In this document: in pieces, positions 1-9,428 of the stretch | Position numbering within the stretch: the first letter of the stretch is position 1 | Layout: every line of letters begins with the position of its first letter | Origin: Plicaturopsis crispa FD-325 SS-3 | Taxonomy: Eukaryota > Basidiomycota > Agaricomycetes > Amylocorticiales > Amylocorticiaceae | DNA: 50,791 nt | Direction: 5' to 3' | Assembly: GCA_000827205.1 (NCBI GenBank) | Contig: KN832575.1 | Location: 330,055-380,845 of the forward strand | Notes under the pieces: model-generated | Told to the model about the DNA's origin: nothing | Seen by the model: the letters and a program-made list of their open reading frames with translations, nothing else | The model's database searches: none | Program-made: the position numbers and the translations under genes

Positions 1-449
1 ACCTATAGGCCCTAAACGAGAGGGTTAGCAAGGTTCTAGGGTAAGTATCAGTGTATGTACTTCGCATTTTCAATTTCACAGTTATCTTGTATATAGTCAC
101 TCAATAAAGCCATTTGAAACCGAATTGATTACATAGAAGGCATTAGAATATATGTATATACGTGGGCTACAAAAGAAACCTAAGAAAAAGATGAAGAATT
201 GAAGAAATACTCGAGCTCGTCGTCGGCGACGACGAGCACGACACGTCGGAACGATGACGCCGAAGCCGACGCGCGCGGGACGCGTTGAAGCCAAGTTGTG
301 GCTGAGACTGACTGACGCGGCGACGGTTGTTGTCCCCGGTATCCGGTAGGGACTTATAGCCCGTATAGGGCTGTATAGGGTCTCTCCATTTTCGTAGTTA
401 CGGACATTTATGAAGGAATTATACGCAGTCATAGGGAATTGGGACATTC
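1..449. other. Left flank without a recognisable gene
   Basis: I see no supported gene here. A 116-codon open frame on the minus strand (447 to 97) has an arginine run and low-complexity sequence and resembles no family I know. Short TATAGGG/CCTATAG words recur near 1-15 and 355-385, which suggests degenerate repeat sequence. The stretch lies just outside the transposon that begins at 483. Confidence 0.5.
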
Positions 450-470
450 CAAGCTAACTAGCCTGCCATA
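450..470 (+). repeat. Left arm of the palindrome flanking the CACTA element
   Basis: These 21 bases match the reverse complement of 7878-7898 at 19 of 21 positions. A run of nine C (471-479) and the triplet TAT (480-482) separate the arm from the transposon end. If the transposon and one TAT copy are removed, the two arms form a hairpin with a C9 loop, so this looks like the pre-insertion target. Confidence 0.7.
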
Positions 471-482
471 CCCCCCCCCTAT

Positions 483-505
483 CACTGCGTTGAGGACGCC
501 GGTAG
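483..505 (+). repeat. Left terminal inverted repeat of the CACTA element
   Basis: It begins CACTGCGTTGAGGACGCC and ends GTAG. It matches the reverse complement of 7855-7877 except at base 19 (G here, C there). CACTG is a known fungal variant of the CACTA terminus. Confidence 0.88.
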
Positions 506-995
506 CATAAGCCGGAATGCCTGTGAATGGCTGGCCGCGCCGGGGCTCGCCACATGTAGTCACAGCGCGTCGAATGCCGCGTCGCGTCTTACCTCTGTCT
601 GGCTCTGTACACGGCGCAGCCTCCTAGCTAATATCATTAATTATCTACACCATCGTGCAATCCCTGAGTGGCTGGGGATACCTCGGGAGCTTCAAGCTAA
701 ACTGACCAGGAGAGGCCTGAATAGTCGAAGCCTGAGACTATCTACAGCGCAGCCTCCGACATTTACCCATGTGTAGGTGTATAAACGGCTCTCTACAGAT
801 GTCCTGGAGCGCTGTGACCGTCTCGAGATCTCCTCGCTCCTTGCCTCTTACCACGACCTTGCCCGTTATCGGACAGCTGTGAGGCGGCCCACAGCAGCCA
901 TGGACAATCCGGTATGATGCCTGACTCGTTTCAGTTACTCGGACGTACTGCTGAGCTCTGCATAGAACCGAGATCAGTCAAACTACCGAGGCCAA
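506..995. other. Left subterminal and 5' region of the transposon
   Basis: No gene is visible. The 11-mer GCGCAGCCTCC occurs twice in the same direction (614-624 and 747-757). Short repeated subterminal motifs are the usual binding sites for the second protein of CACTA elements, but two copies are weak evidence. The transposase promoter must lie here because its first exon starts at 996. Confidence 0.4.
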
Positions 996-3900
996 ATGGT
1001 ATTCTGTGACTGCAGCATCTGCACGAGAAACGGCGCCCAAGGAGCATACATTCCGATGCACGAGAAGCGCAGGCACGAGAGGCAGCAGGTGGCTAGTCAG
1101 TCGGCAAGTTCGCGCCGTGGAAGAGAGCCCCAGCATACTTCTGGGCGTCGCCAGGAGCCCTCGAGCAGCAGCATCTCGGCACGCGGACGGGGTAGAGGAT
1201 TCCCTCCAACACAGCGAGGTCGATCGACCGAAGAACGTCCCATAGCGCCTAGTACAGGTCGCACGCGCGAACTATCTCCGTGAGTAGCTTTTAAATCGTT
1301 GAGCCATAGTCTACTCATGCTCACACGATGTATCCGTATAGAGCGCGTATGCCTGACATGGACGGTGATATCACCATGTCCGCTTTCGACGCGGGCCGCT
1401 CCGCTTCTCGTCCTCTACTCCAGAGCAGTAGGGCTGCTACACCTCGACGGGTGCATAGCATCCGAGACGACATTTACGAGGACGAAGACGCCCTTTTTGA
1501 AGAGCCCATGGAAACTGACATTTATGCAGACATGCCCGGCCTCTACGATAGCGATAGCGACGATAGCGACGAAGAGGACGACGACGACGACGACAACAAC
1601 AAGAATGTACTCGTCAATCCGCTGGTCGGACGCTCCGTTTCGCCGGCTCTCGTGGACGATTCAGAATCTGAAGCGCAGGGCTCGCCTGTACCGCCCTCAC
1701 ACCCTCAAGAAGACCCCCCGGAGGCTCAATTACCCCCTCCTTTTGTTGCGGCACCATCGACGGCAATCCGCATCGCCCAACGTCGTCTCTCCGAGATCTA
1801 CCAGAGCAGCCATGACATTTGGTTTGTTCGGGCAATTTTAACACTCGTCGCGCTACTACACACCAAACACCATGTCTCCTTCCGCGCGTGCGCGCTCATC
1901 CTCTTTGTACTGAACTCCATCTTTATCTCGCTAGGGATACTTCTGCCCTCAAGCGCAATGCCCCTGACGTTGCACACAGTCATCAACCGCTTCGACCTAA
2001 ACGATCAGTTTACCATACACCCGGTATGCAAGACTTGCCATCGGGTTTATGCACCCGACATTTCCACCAACTCAAAGTGTCGGGCGTGCAAGACCCCACT
2101 CTTCAAAACACCCTCGACATTCCTATGGCATCGACTAACCAAAAAGAAACCGCCGCCGCCGACACCAATCACGGCTGCGCCGATCCATCTCCTATCCGAT
2201 CAGCTTGCGAAGATGCTATCGCAGCGCCCCGAGATCGAGGCTGAGTGCGACGAATGGAAGACTCACGAGCGCACCCCGGGTACATACCGTAAGATCATGG
2301 ATGGTAACGTGTGGAACGAGCTGAAAGGACCGGACGGCAAGCGATTTTTCGATCCCGATGACGAGTCGGATGAGCTACGAATCGCAACGACGATATCAAT
2401 TGATTGGTAAGTCTTTACCGCACAGCGAGGCCCTACTCTGAGTACTCCCTCGCGTCCAGGTATGGCCGTAAATCCAGTGTTTACGGCCCCAGTCATTCCT
2501 CCGGCGTTGCATCGTTTTGCATCTCCAATTTACGCGAAGGAACAAGGTAAAATCCATTGCCCATTCGAAGTACAATGATTCTAAACTACAGTGGTGTGCA
2601 GGTATCGAGCGAGTAATCTTATCGTCAGTTATATGCCTCCTGGCCCGACGGAACCTACCGCCGAACAACTCCAGCACTACAATAAACTCGTTGTAGATGA
2701 TCTTATCATGCTTTACGAGAAAGGTCTCGTTTATCGTTCGCAAAAATATCCGCAGGGTAAGTCTTACCTGTGTCAGCAGTCTATCCCAAGAATTGGCTCA
2801 ACATCGGTCATCAACAGGACGTCGTGCTCGTGTCGCGCTCATCGGAATTGTTTGTGACCATCCGGCCATGTGCAAGATGTGCGGGCACGCAGATAAGAGT
2901 CACAAGGTAGCACCGTGCCCAAAATGCAAGGTTCCTCTATCTGAACTCTTCTCCAATGAGTCTCTTCGAAACGGTGAGTATAATGCATCGTACCTTGCAA
3001 TGCCACAACACTCATGGACACCGGTGTTCAGAATTCCCTCCAAGGACAGGGGAAGAGCATCGGAAGAACTGCTACACGTGGAAAAATATGAAGACCGACA
3101 AGGACCGCGAGGAATTTTTTGCTGCCTATGGTGCGCGATGGACGGAGTTCGCGCGCCTGCCGTACTTCGACCTCGTCCGCTATACAATCATAGATCCAAT
3201 GCACAACATACTTCTCGGTATGAAATCATTCTCTTTGGGGTTTGTCAGCACTAATACGACACATTCAATCTAGGTCTCGCCAAGACGCAATGGTATTCGA
3301 TCTGGATACAGGGATCTGCGCTTCGCAGTTCAACCGAGAAAAAACCTCGTGAATTAGATGTCATACACCGCTTTCTTGAGACGGTAAATTCAATCCCGCA
3401 TCTCCTGCATCAATCTGACAATCTCCATGTAGTTCGAGTCCCCTTTATGGGCTGGCAAATTACCACTGCGGGTCGGTGAGCCTGCAGGCGGTAATCTGAC
3501 GGCTGACGAATACAAGTTCTCTATCACCGTGCCCCTGGCCATCGTTGTACGTGCGGATGCTTATCATGATGATCTTGGTCTAATTTTGTGCAGGTTCCCA
3601 TCGTCTGGGAGACGTTCATCGAAGAGAGCCAGGACTCCTACGACAAGTCCATGAAGCGCTATGAAAAAGCTGTCAAGATATACGACAAGAAACTCCTCGA
3701 ATGGAACGACCTAAAGCCACCTCCTGCACTACTGCCTGGGCAAGCACAGAGTGCAGCTGATAAGAAGAAATACGAGAAACCGACGGCGCCCAAGAAGCCA
3801 AAACTTCTCATGCAGAAGGACGAGCCCGTGAACTTCCTTCGGTTTGCGACCGCGATCAAAGTCCTCCTGAGTAGTACTATCACCGAGGATATGATTCGAT

Positions 3901-5172
3901 ACGCGCTCACGCTCCTTCAAGAGTATCTTCTCAAGTTCAAGGAGGTAAGTTCTAATTTACTGATAAATTACCTCGGATCTTGACCCGAATCAACAGCTCT
4001 ACGGAGAGTCGGCTCTCAAGCCAAATCACCACTGGTCTGTTCATATGCCTGACCAGATCCGTGATTTCGGACCAGTGTACAACTTCTGGTGCTTCCTGAC
4101 TGAACGACTCAATAAAGTTCTCAAGAGTTCCAACAGCAATAACTGGACGGGTGGCCAGCTCGAGATATCCATGATGCGCGAGTTTCAACGTGATGCTCAG
4201 CTATCTGCAATGGTACGTATTTCCTACTCCAAAGCTGCCTTCGGTGAATGCGTACTGAATACAACTTTCCCAGATCAAAGAAGTTGCGCGCGACAATACG
4301 GAAACCTATCCCGGTAACACGGAGACTCGTGCACTGCTCAAGCATATGCTCTCGGAGGGCTCGGAGAGCCGTGGTACGGTTGAGAGTGCTGTTAACGATG
4401 GTATGCTTCCATCGTGATGTTTGTGATGCGACTGACATCAGAATCTGTAGAGCTTTCATTGATCCGAGTGCAGGCTGGACCTGTCGCAAATCCGCTGACG
4501 ATGCTGTCAACTGAAGCTCGACTGGGCTTACATAGGTACTACAATAAGCCAACACCCCGCGTGCATTACCAGCTAGAAGCTCGCCCCGCACCAAATTCGA
4601 GGCGGCTCGTCGAATCTGCGCAATTTTATAGCTGGGCGTTGCTCGATGGCCGCCGTATCACACCTACATCTCGGACCTTGCGTTACTCAGCCGGGTCGTC
4701 AATTGTCAAGGTCAAATACGAGGGGAAGTCCTATTCGGGCGAGGTACGATCTATCTTTCATCACAGACAACCGGGCATAGAAGAGAGTACACCCCTCTTC
4801 GCGGAGATCGAGTGGATGAAGAACATCAACTTATCACCGGTGGAGGGCGACCCCTGGAGCCTGTTGTACGTCCTAATCTTCTCCGTGTGTGGCATTACTC
4901 ATCCCGTTCGATACGACAGCCCATACCTGGAAGTTGAAACCTGGGAGTTTCAGAAGTATTGGCCTGTACACTCGACCGGCGATGCCCCACCTCCTGTCGT
5001 CCCATTTCATTCAATCGTCTGCCAGCTCTCTCGCGGTGTCGTAACCACCACACGACCTCATATGTGGATCACAACAACCATGGCACGGGTAAGTACTTAG
5101 TATCTTTGTTTTCTTTCCTTCAATACTTACATGATTGTCGATTAGCATACAACATCGTTCTCGAGCGAATGA
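996..5172 (+). CDS. Tnp2-family CACTA transposase, 14 exons, about 1156 aa
   Basis: This should be the enzyme that cuts and joins the element ends. Proposed exons: 996-1279, 1342-2406, 2460-2546, 2602-2756, 2818-2973, 3032-3217, 3274-3383, 3433-3546, 3594-3944, 3997-4212, 4274-4400, 4442-4865, 4920-5088, 5146-5172; these sum to 3471 nt. The first codons give a zinc-finger-like CDCSICTRNGA typical of the N terminus of agaricomycete Tnp2 proteins. A Ser/Arg-rich linker and an acidic Asp/Glu run (around 1550-1600) follow, then two Cys-pair clusters (CKTCHRVYA...CRAC and CKMCGHADKSHKVAPCPKC). The Tnp2 core reads YFDLVRYTIIDPMHNILLGL, with the DPMHN motif in the DDE-like catalytic region. The C-terminal half has the family's VYNFWCFLTERLNK block and an SGEVRSIFHH...EIEW block. 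No stop or frameshift is needed. The family call is firm; individual splice sites are by eye. Confidence 0.88.
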
Positions 5173-5387
5173 TCCTCTCTATTAATTTCGAAAGCTATAA
5201 GTACTGTAACTATGTCCTTGCGCAGCCATCCCTTTCGTTCTTTGATCCCAATTCATCCGAGTCTGCAATAATTGAAGTTCGTGTAGCTAACAAGTTTTCG
5301 GGCTGAAGTCCTCCGCAAACTCGTCAATCTTCGTCTCGGGTCTAGCCAAGAATCCACAAGACTCACCAATGCAATGGTCCATGAAGG

Positions 5388-7489
5388 TCAGTCTGTGGTC
5401 GAGGCCAGCTCCGCGTTGGCTTGGCTCGCCTCCTCGAAAACCGCTCGACTTGATGCACTGTCAAGCGACTCAGTCCGCCGCAGACCCGGCGAATCAGACC
5501 TCTCGCTAGCAGGAGCCGCCTCGCTTTCGAATCCCTCCGGGTTGCCGTACATGAACCAATCCTTGAGGATAGAAGGTCCGTAAGAGTCCTTGTTCTGGTT
5601 CCACCATTCGAGATCGATACCCAAGTCGAAAGGTGCCACGATCGGTACCCGGCTCTCATGCCATCTATCCGTCCGAACAACGAAAGCGCCGATGGCCTCC
5701 TGCCGCTGCGTGGACAAAGATTCCCACCACAGATCGTGAAGCTCACGGAAGATGTTCGTCAACTGTGCATGGTATGGTTTAGCGAGTTAAGTAGATGGAC
5801 GGGGACATCAGGTGAGTGCGCATACCTGCTTAGAACGCCATCCTGGCTGAATCGTCTCTCGGAACCTCATCTTATCCAGCTGCTTGGCGGATAAATTCTT
5901 GCCATCCAGCCCCACCTCCGTCGCCATCCTGCGTTTCCATTGCTCGTGTGATTCCCCGGGTTCCTCGCTGTCAGATGCATCCGACGCATCATCGGACATG
6001 TGAGCTTCGCATATCATGTCAGATGGGTCCAGTCCATGCTTCTCGATGTAGCGCGGCACCCCCTTCATACGCCGTGCTACCTTCTGCTCGTTTCAAACAG
6101 GTCAGCAAAATAAAGGTTCAAGGATTGCGGACGCAGACCCTCACCTCCTCCCGCCGCTTGAAGCGACGATTTTTCCTCTGATTCGCCGCCTTATTCTCCG
6201 CCTTTTCCGCATCTTTTTTCGCCGCATACGCCGCCTTGAATCCACGGTATGACCCCTTTGCGAAATCCTCAAGTGTCGCTTGGTTCCAGTGGTGGCTCGC
6301 GTTCACCAGCTCGGCAACACCTGCCTTTGCGGAGTCATTGCCATTAGCCGCCTGTCGGACACTCGTGAGCACGCGATCACTTTATCCATCTCTCAAAACT
6401 TACCGTGCTCACATCCTCAGCAACTGCGCGAGCCACCCGCGCGAAGAGGTCTTGGTTGTGCTCACTCCGCACGTCCCCCTCGAAATTCGGCGTCAGATAC
6501 ACTTCACCGGTTGTCTCGTCCTTCCTAACCGTGGCAGGATCCGGCCAGTCATCGCCTTTGATCACATTGCACATCTTTCGGAACTTCGCTCCAATCCGTC
6601 TCTGCGCATTTCGGCAAGTGAGTATTGTGCTCGATGATGAAGAAACCGGTACTGACCTGCAGCATGTTCTTCGCTTTGCAGGCCTCCGTTGATAACACGT
6701 TCTTGGGGAGAGCAAGATCCTCCGTGTCAAGTCCATCGGTGAGCGCGTCCTCCTCGACGAGCGATACGCGACGAATGCCACGTCTCAGTGATGCTATCTT
6801 CGCCGCTTTGATATTCCCTCGTGCCCGGAAGGTTCCTCTCGCTGGCTGTGCACGGGTGTGAGTGGCGTCCTCCGATGTGTTGGCTTCAATATTGTCAAGC
6901 CGTTTGTTGACCGTCGATTTGAAGGCTTCGAGTACGCCTAATATGCGATCTAGTGGATCAGATACTACGCCACTGGCAGGACCGGAGTCGCTGGGCAGTG
7001 TGCCATGTCGCGACTGGTCGCGATCAACTGCCGGTGCGGTACGCACGGGCGTCGGCCGTGGTGCTATCGGTGCTGTCTTGAACCTGACCATAGATGTAAG
7101 TCTGACCATCCGATATCTCAAGAATAAGCACGCACTCATTCTCTGTATCCCTTTTACGTTTCCTGCTCGGTGGTTTCTTCGTGGGCATTGGTTTTCTGGT
7201 GAAGACAGCACAGTCAGTGTACTTTTACAAGCAGGGGTGAATGCGGGCATGCTCACTTTTTTCCATGCTCTGCTGCCACAGGTTCGTTCTCTAGGACCTC
7301 TGCTGGGGCAAAGGGATCACCTTGTGGTCCATCCGTCGCGTTATCGTGCGGTTGAGGTGCGTGTGGCATGTTGAGTAGAGCCGGATTAATTGCTGATAAT
7401 TCCGTAGTAGGAGTTAAACATGCCGCGCGAGCTGCTTCTGGCATAAGCTCCCATGTCTTTGAATCGATCCAGTCAGGCCTGCGAGTCAT
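5388..7489 (-). CDS. Second gene of the CACTA element, unknown function
   Basis: A spliced minus-strand gene converging on the transposase. The likely start is the Met of MTRRPDWIDSKTWELMPEAA at 7489. Later exons carry a Lys/Arg-rich basic stretch (KKPPSRKRKR, near 7180), a segment predicted to be helical (DRILGVLEAFKSTVNKRLDN), KFRKMCNVIKGDDWPDPATV (near 6580), a very charged helix (AAYAAKKDAEKAENKAANQ, near 6200) ending KNRRFKRREE, an Asp/Ser-rich patch (DDASDASDSEE) and a Trp-rich end (FRELHDLWWES, LEWWNQNKDSYGP). Clear GT-AG introns lie near 5763-5826, 6069-6145 and 6605-6660. I know no named domain. By position it corresponds to the TnpA-like DNA-binding partner of plant CACTA elements, but that role is inferred. 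The exon joins around 7090-7190 are uncertain. Confidence 0.6.
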
Positions 7490-7854
7490 GATAGATGCGA
7501 GGGAGCGACAGAGAGCACCGGTGGGCAAGGACGCGACGCGAGACGCGGTATACCAGAACCACGTGGTGTCGTTCCCAGCTGTGATTAGGTCTGAATTTCA
7601 ATGTCTTTGACGTTCAACTAGATGTGAATGGAGCAGTAAACAACTTATTAATGCAAAGACATTCTAAGTACAAGTGCCTGCGAAAGCGAAGCGCATTCAC
7701 AGGTACTCAGACCTGTGAGCGGCACTTGCATTTTATGTCCGAAATCTGAGTCCATTTGAATCTACATGACCGTACACGGACATCCGATGCGGCCTATCCA
7801 CCGAGTCCGTCTAGGTGCGAGTCTAACCGGCATTCTCACCGCCACAGGGCCTTT
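7490..7854. other. Right subterminal region of the transposon
   Basis: There is no gene here. It holds a nested hairpin: CAAGTGCC (7671-7678) pairs with GGCACTTG (7721-7728), and inside it TCACAGGT (7697-7704) pairs with ACCTGTGA (7711-7718). The stretch lies between the second gene's 5' end and the right terminal repeat, so it probably holds that gene's promoter as well. Confidence 0.5.
7671..7728. repeat. Nested hairpin in the right subterminal region
   Basis: Two concentric 8-bp stems can form: outer CAAGTGCC/GGCACTTG and inner TCACAGGT/ACCTGTGA with a 6-nt loop. It could be a protein binding site or a structural relic; the sequence alone does not say. Confidence 0.55.
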
Positions 7855-7877
7855 CTACGGGCGTCCTCAACGCAGTG
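7855..7877 (-). repeat. Right terminal inverted repeat of the CACTA element
   Basis: The reverse complement begins CACTGCGTTGAGGACGCC and matches the left end at 22 of 23 bases. TAT (7878-7880) follows at once and duplicates 480-482. Confidence 0.88.
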
Positions 7878-7898
7878 TATGGCAAGCTAATTAGCTTG
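7878..7898 (-). repeat. Right arm of the palindrome flanking the CACTA element
   Basis: It is the inverted partner of 450-470 (19 of 21 matches). Within it, CAAGCTAATTAGCTTG (7883-7898) is a perfect 16-bp palindrome. The HEM4 start codon is only 144 bp further on. Confidence 0.7.
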
Positions 7899-8041
7899 AC
7901 CTTACGTGTTAACCAGGTGATAAAAATGCAGAGTTCATCATCATAAATGATTCCGAAGCGGGAGGTGCGCCGCCTGGGACAAGTCCGCCGGAAGTCCGCC
8001 GAATGTCCGTCCCACGCTCCCTTCCTCTCGCCAAAACCACC

Positions 8042-9007
8042 ATGTCCAACGTTATTCTTCTCAGAGCTCCTACAGGCGACGCACTTGACGCATACGAAGA
8101 TCGAATCAACGGCCTTGGCTATACCTCTGTATCGGTACCAGTACTCGAGACCGTTGTCACAAATTTGGACCGCCTAAAGCGTGTCATCGAGCGTGGCCCA
8201 GCGGAGCAGGGTCTCACTGGTGTAATCGTTACTAGCGGGAGGTCATGCGAGGCATGGAAACGCGCTTTAGGAGAGCTGCTTGAGGATGCGCCCAAGGTGC
8301 GGCAAGCAGGTTTGTCCACCATAAACAGTATCTACGCCCCCAAGATTTCATCGTCGCTCGCAGCGGACTGGACCACTGTCCCATTTTATGTCGTTGGCCC
8401 CAGTACTGCAAGTGCGGTGGCCGATATCGGCGCAGTTTATGGCTCGCCACTTGCACCTAGGATAATTCGCGGTGGTCAGGAAACTGGCACCAGCGAGCGG
8501 TTGGCGCACTACATCTTAAATGACATTTCCGGAAGTGATAGCCAAGCTCGCATGCTCTACCTGACGGGCGACAAAAATCGCGATACGCTGCCTACCATCC
8601 TGCGCGATGGAGGTGTCGAACTCGACGCGCTCCAGGTGTACGGCACACAGGGCGCGTCAGCTTTCCCGACAGACCTGAAAAACGCCATCGACCGAATGCC
8701 AAGTAAGTAAGACACTATGCCTTGAGACCTACCTCATACTTAGTGCGCGATAGGCAAGCGGCCCTGGTGGATCGTGTATTTCGCGCCATCTGCCGCAGAG
8801 TTTGTAACACCATTTCTGCGAGATATATTCGACCTTCCGAGCCCTGCTGAAGCCTTGCGTGACACAGTCAAGATAGCCGCTATTGGGCCTACCACTGCCC
8901 AATTCCTTCGCGATAAACTCGACCTACGGGTAGACGTCGTCCCACCCAAACCAACGCCAGAGGACTTGAGCAATGCCATAGCCAGTCACGATCGAGATTC
9001 GCGTTAG
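8042..9007 (+). CDS. HEM4: Uroporphyrinogen-III synthase (haem biosynthesis)
   Basis: This enzyme closes hydroxymethylbilane, inverting ring D, to give uroporphyrinogen III, the fourth step of haem synthesis, in the cytosol. Two exons (8042-8702 and 8754-9007) give 304 aa, close to the roughly 275 aa of yeast Hem4. Visible HemD features are the N-terminal VILLRAPTGDALDAYEDRI, the GVIVTSGRS strand, the central FYVVGPSTASAVA, ARMLYLTGDKNRDTLP, and the second-domain YFAPSAAEF and IAAIGPTTAQFLRD. I chose the ATG at 8042 because it lies in a good context (ccaccATGtcc) and starts the conserved first strand directly. An in-frame ATG at 8003 would add 13 residues. The CACTA transposon ends 165 bp upstream, so the promoter is short or has been replaced. 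Confidence 0.93.
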
Positions 9008-9428
9008 CCGGGGTACCAATCCGCCTTCCTCATGGGGGGCTCGTCGAGACGTTCAACGGCCTTTTACAACCATGGATCTTATGCCCACCATAGCCTCACT
9101 TGTCATATACTGGATGCAACCATACTTTTTATCATTTTTTTCTGTCGGGTCATGGGGGAAACAAGAGAAAGCGGGGCCGAATGCCGACCCATGTTTGCCG
9201 GCGGCTAGTTCTACTACTTACGGAAAGGAGCTCTGTTGGTGGGTGCAGGAGAGACTTTGTGCAGTGACCACTACGACTCTACGAGCAGCACAGCACGGTG
9301 GAGAAGAAAGCAGTCACATAGTATGCCGCAAAGACTCTGTTCAAATCAACAACTTCCTATTCCACCTCAGCGCCATCGCATTCTGGCACCCCTGCACGCC
9401 GCCCCTGTCCGACTCCGACGATAGAAAG
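9008..9428. other. Intergenic: HEM4 3' end and transcription-factor promoter
   Basis: I see no gene in this 421-bp stretch. Short open frames here show no family resemblance. It probably holds the HEM4 3' UTR and the 5' UTR of the next gene. Confidence 0.5.

Larger units (their letters stand above)
483..7877. mobile_element. CACTA (EnSpm/Tnp2) DNA transposon, about 7.4 kb
   Basis: The ends are inverted repeats starting CACTGCGTTGAGGACGCC, identical for 18 bases and 22 of 23 overall (483-505 and 7855-7877). The triplet TAT lies directly outside both ends (480-482 and 7878-7880), as expected for the 3-bp target duplication of CACTA elements. Inside are a plus-strand Tnp2 transposase gene and a convergent minus-strand accessory gene, the two-gene layout usual for autonomous elements of this superfamily. 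The transposase reads through 14 exons without a stop and the target duplication is perfect, so the insertion looks fairly recent and may still be active. Mobility itself is inferred. Confidence 0.88.

Noticed and set aside
97-447. 116-codon open frame on the minus strand
   Set aside because: It has an arginine run and low complexity, no family resemblance, and lies in repeat-like DNA.
8003-8041. Upstream in-frame ATG as HEM4 start with a mitochondrial presequence
   Set aside because: The 13 extra residues are not conserved in type, and the ATG at 8042 has the better context; this step is cytosolic in fungi.
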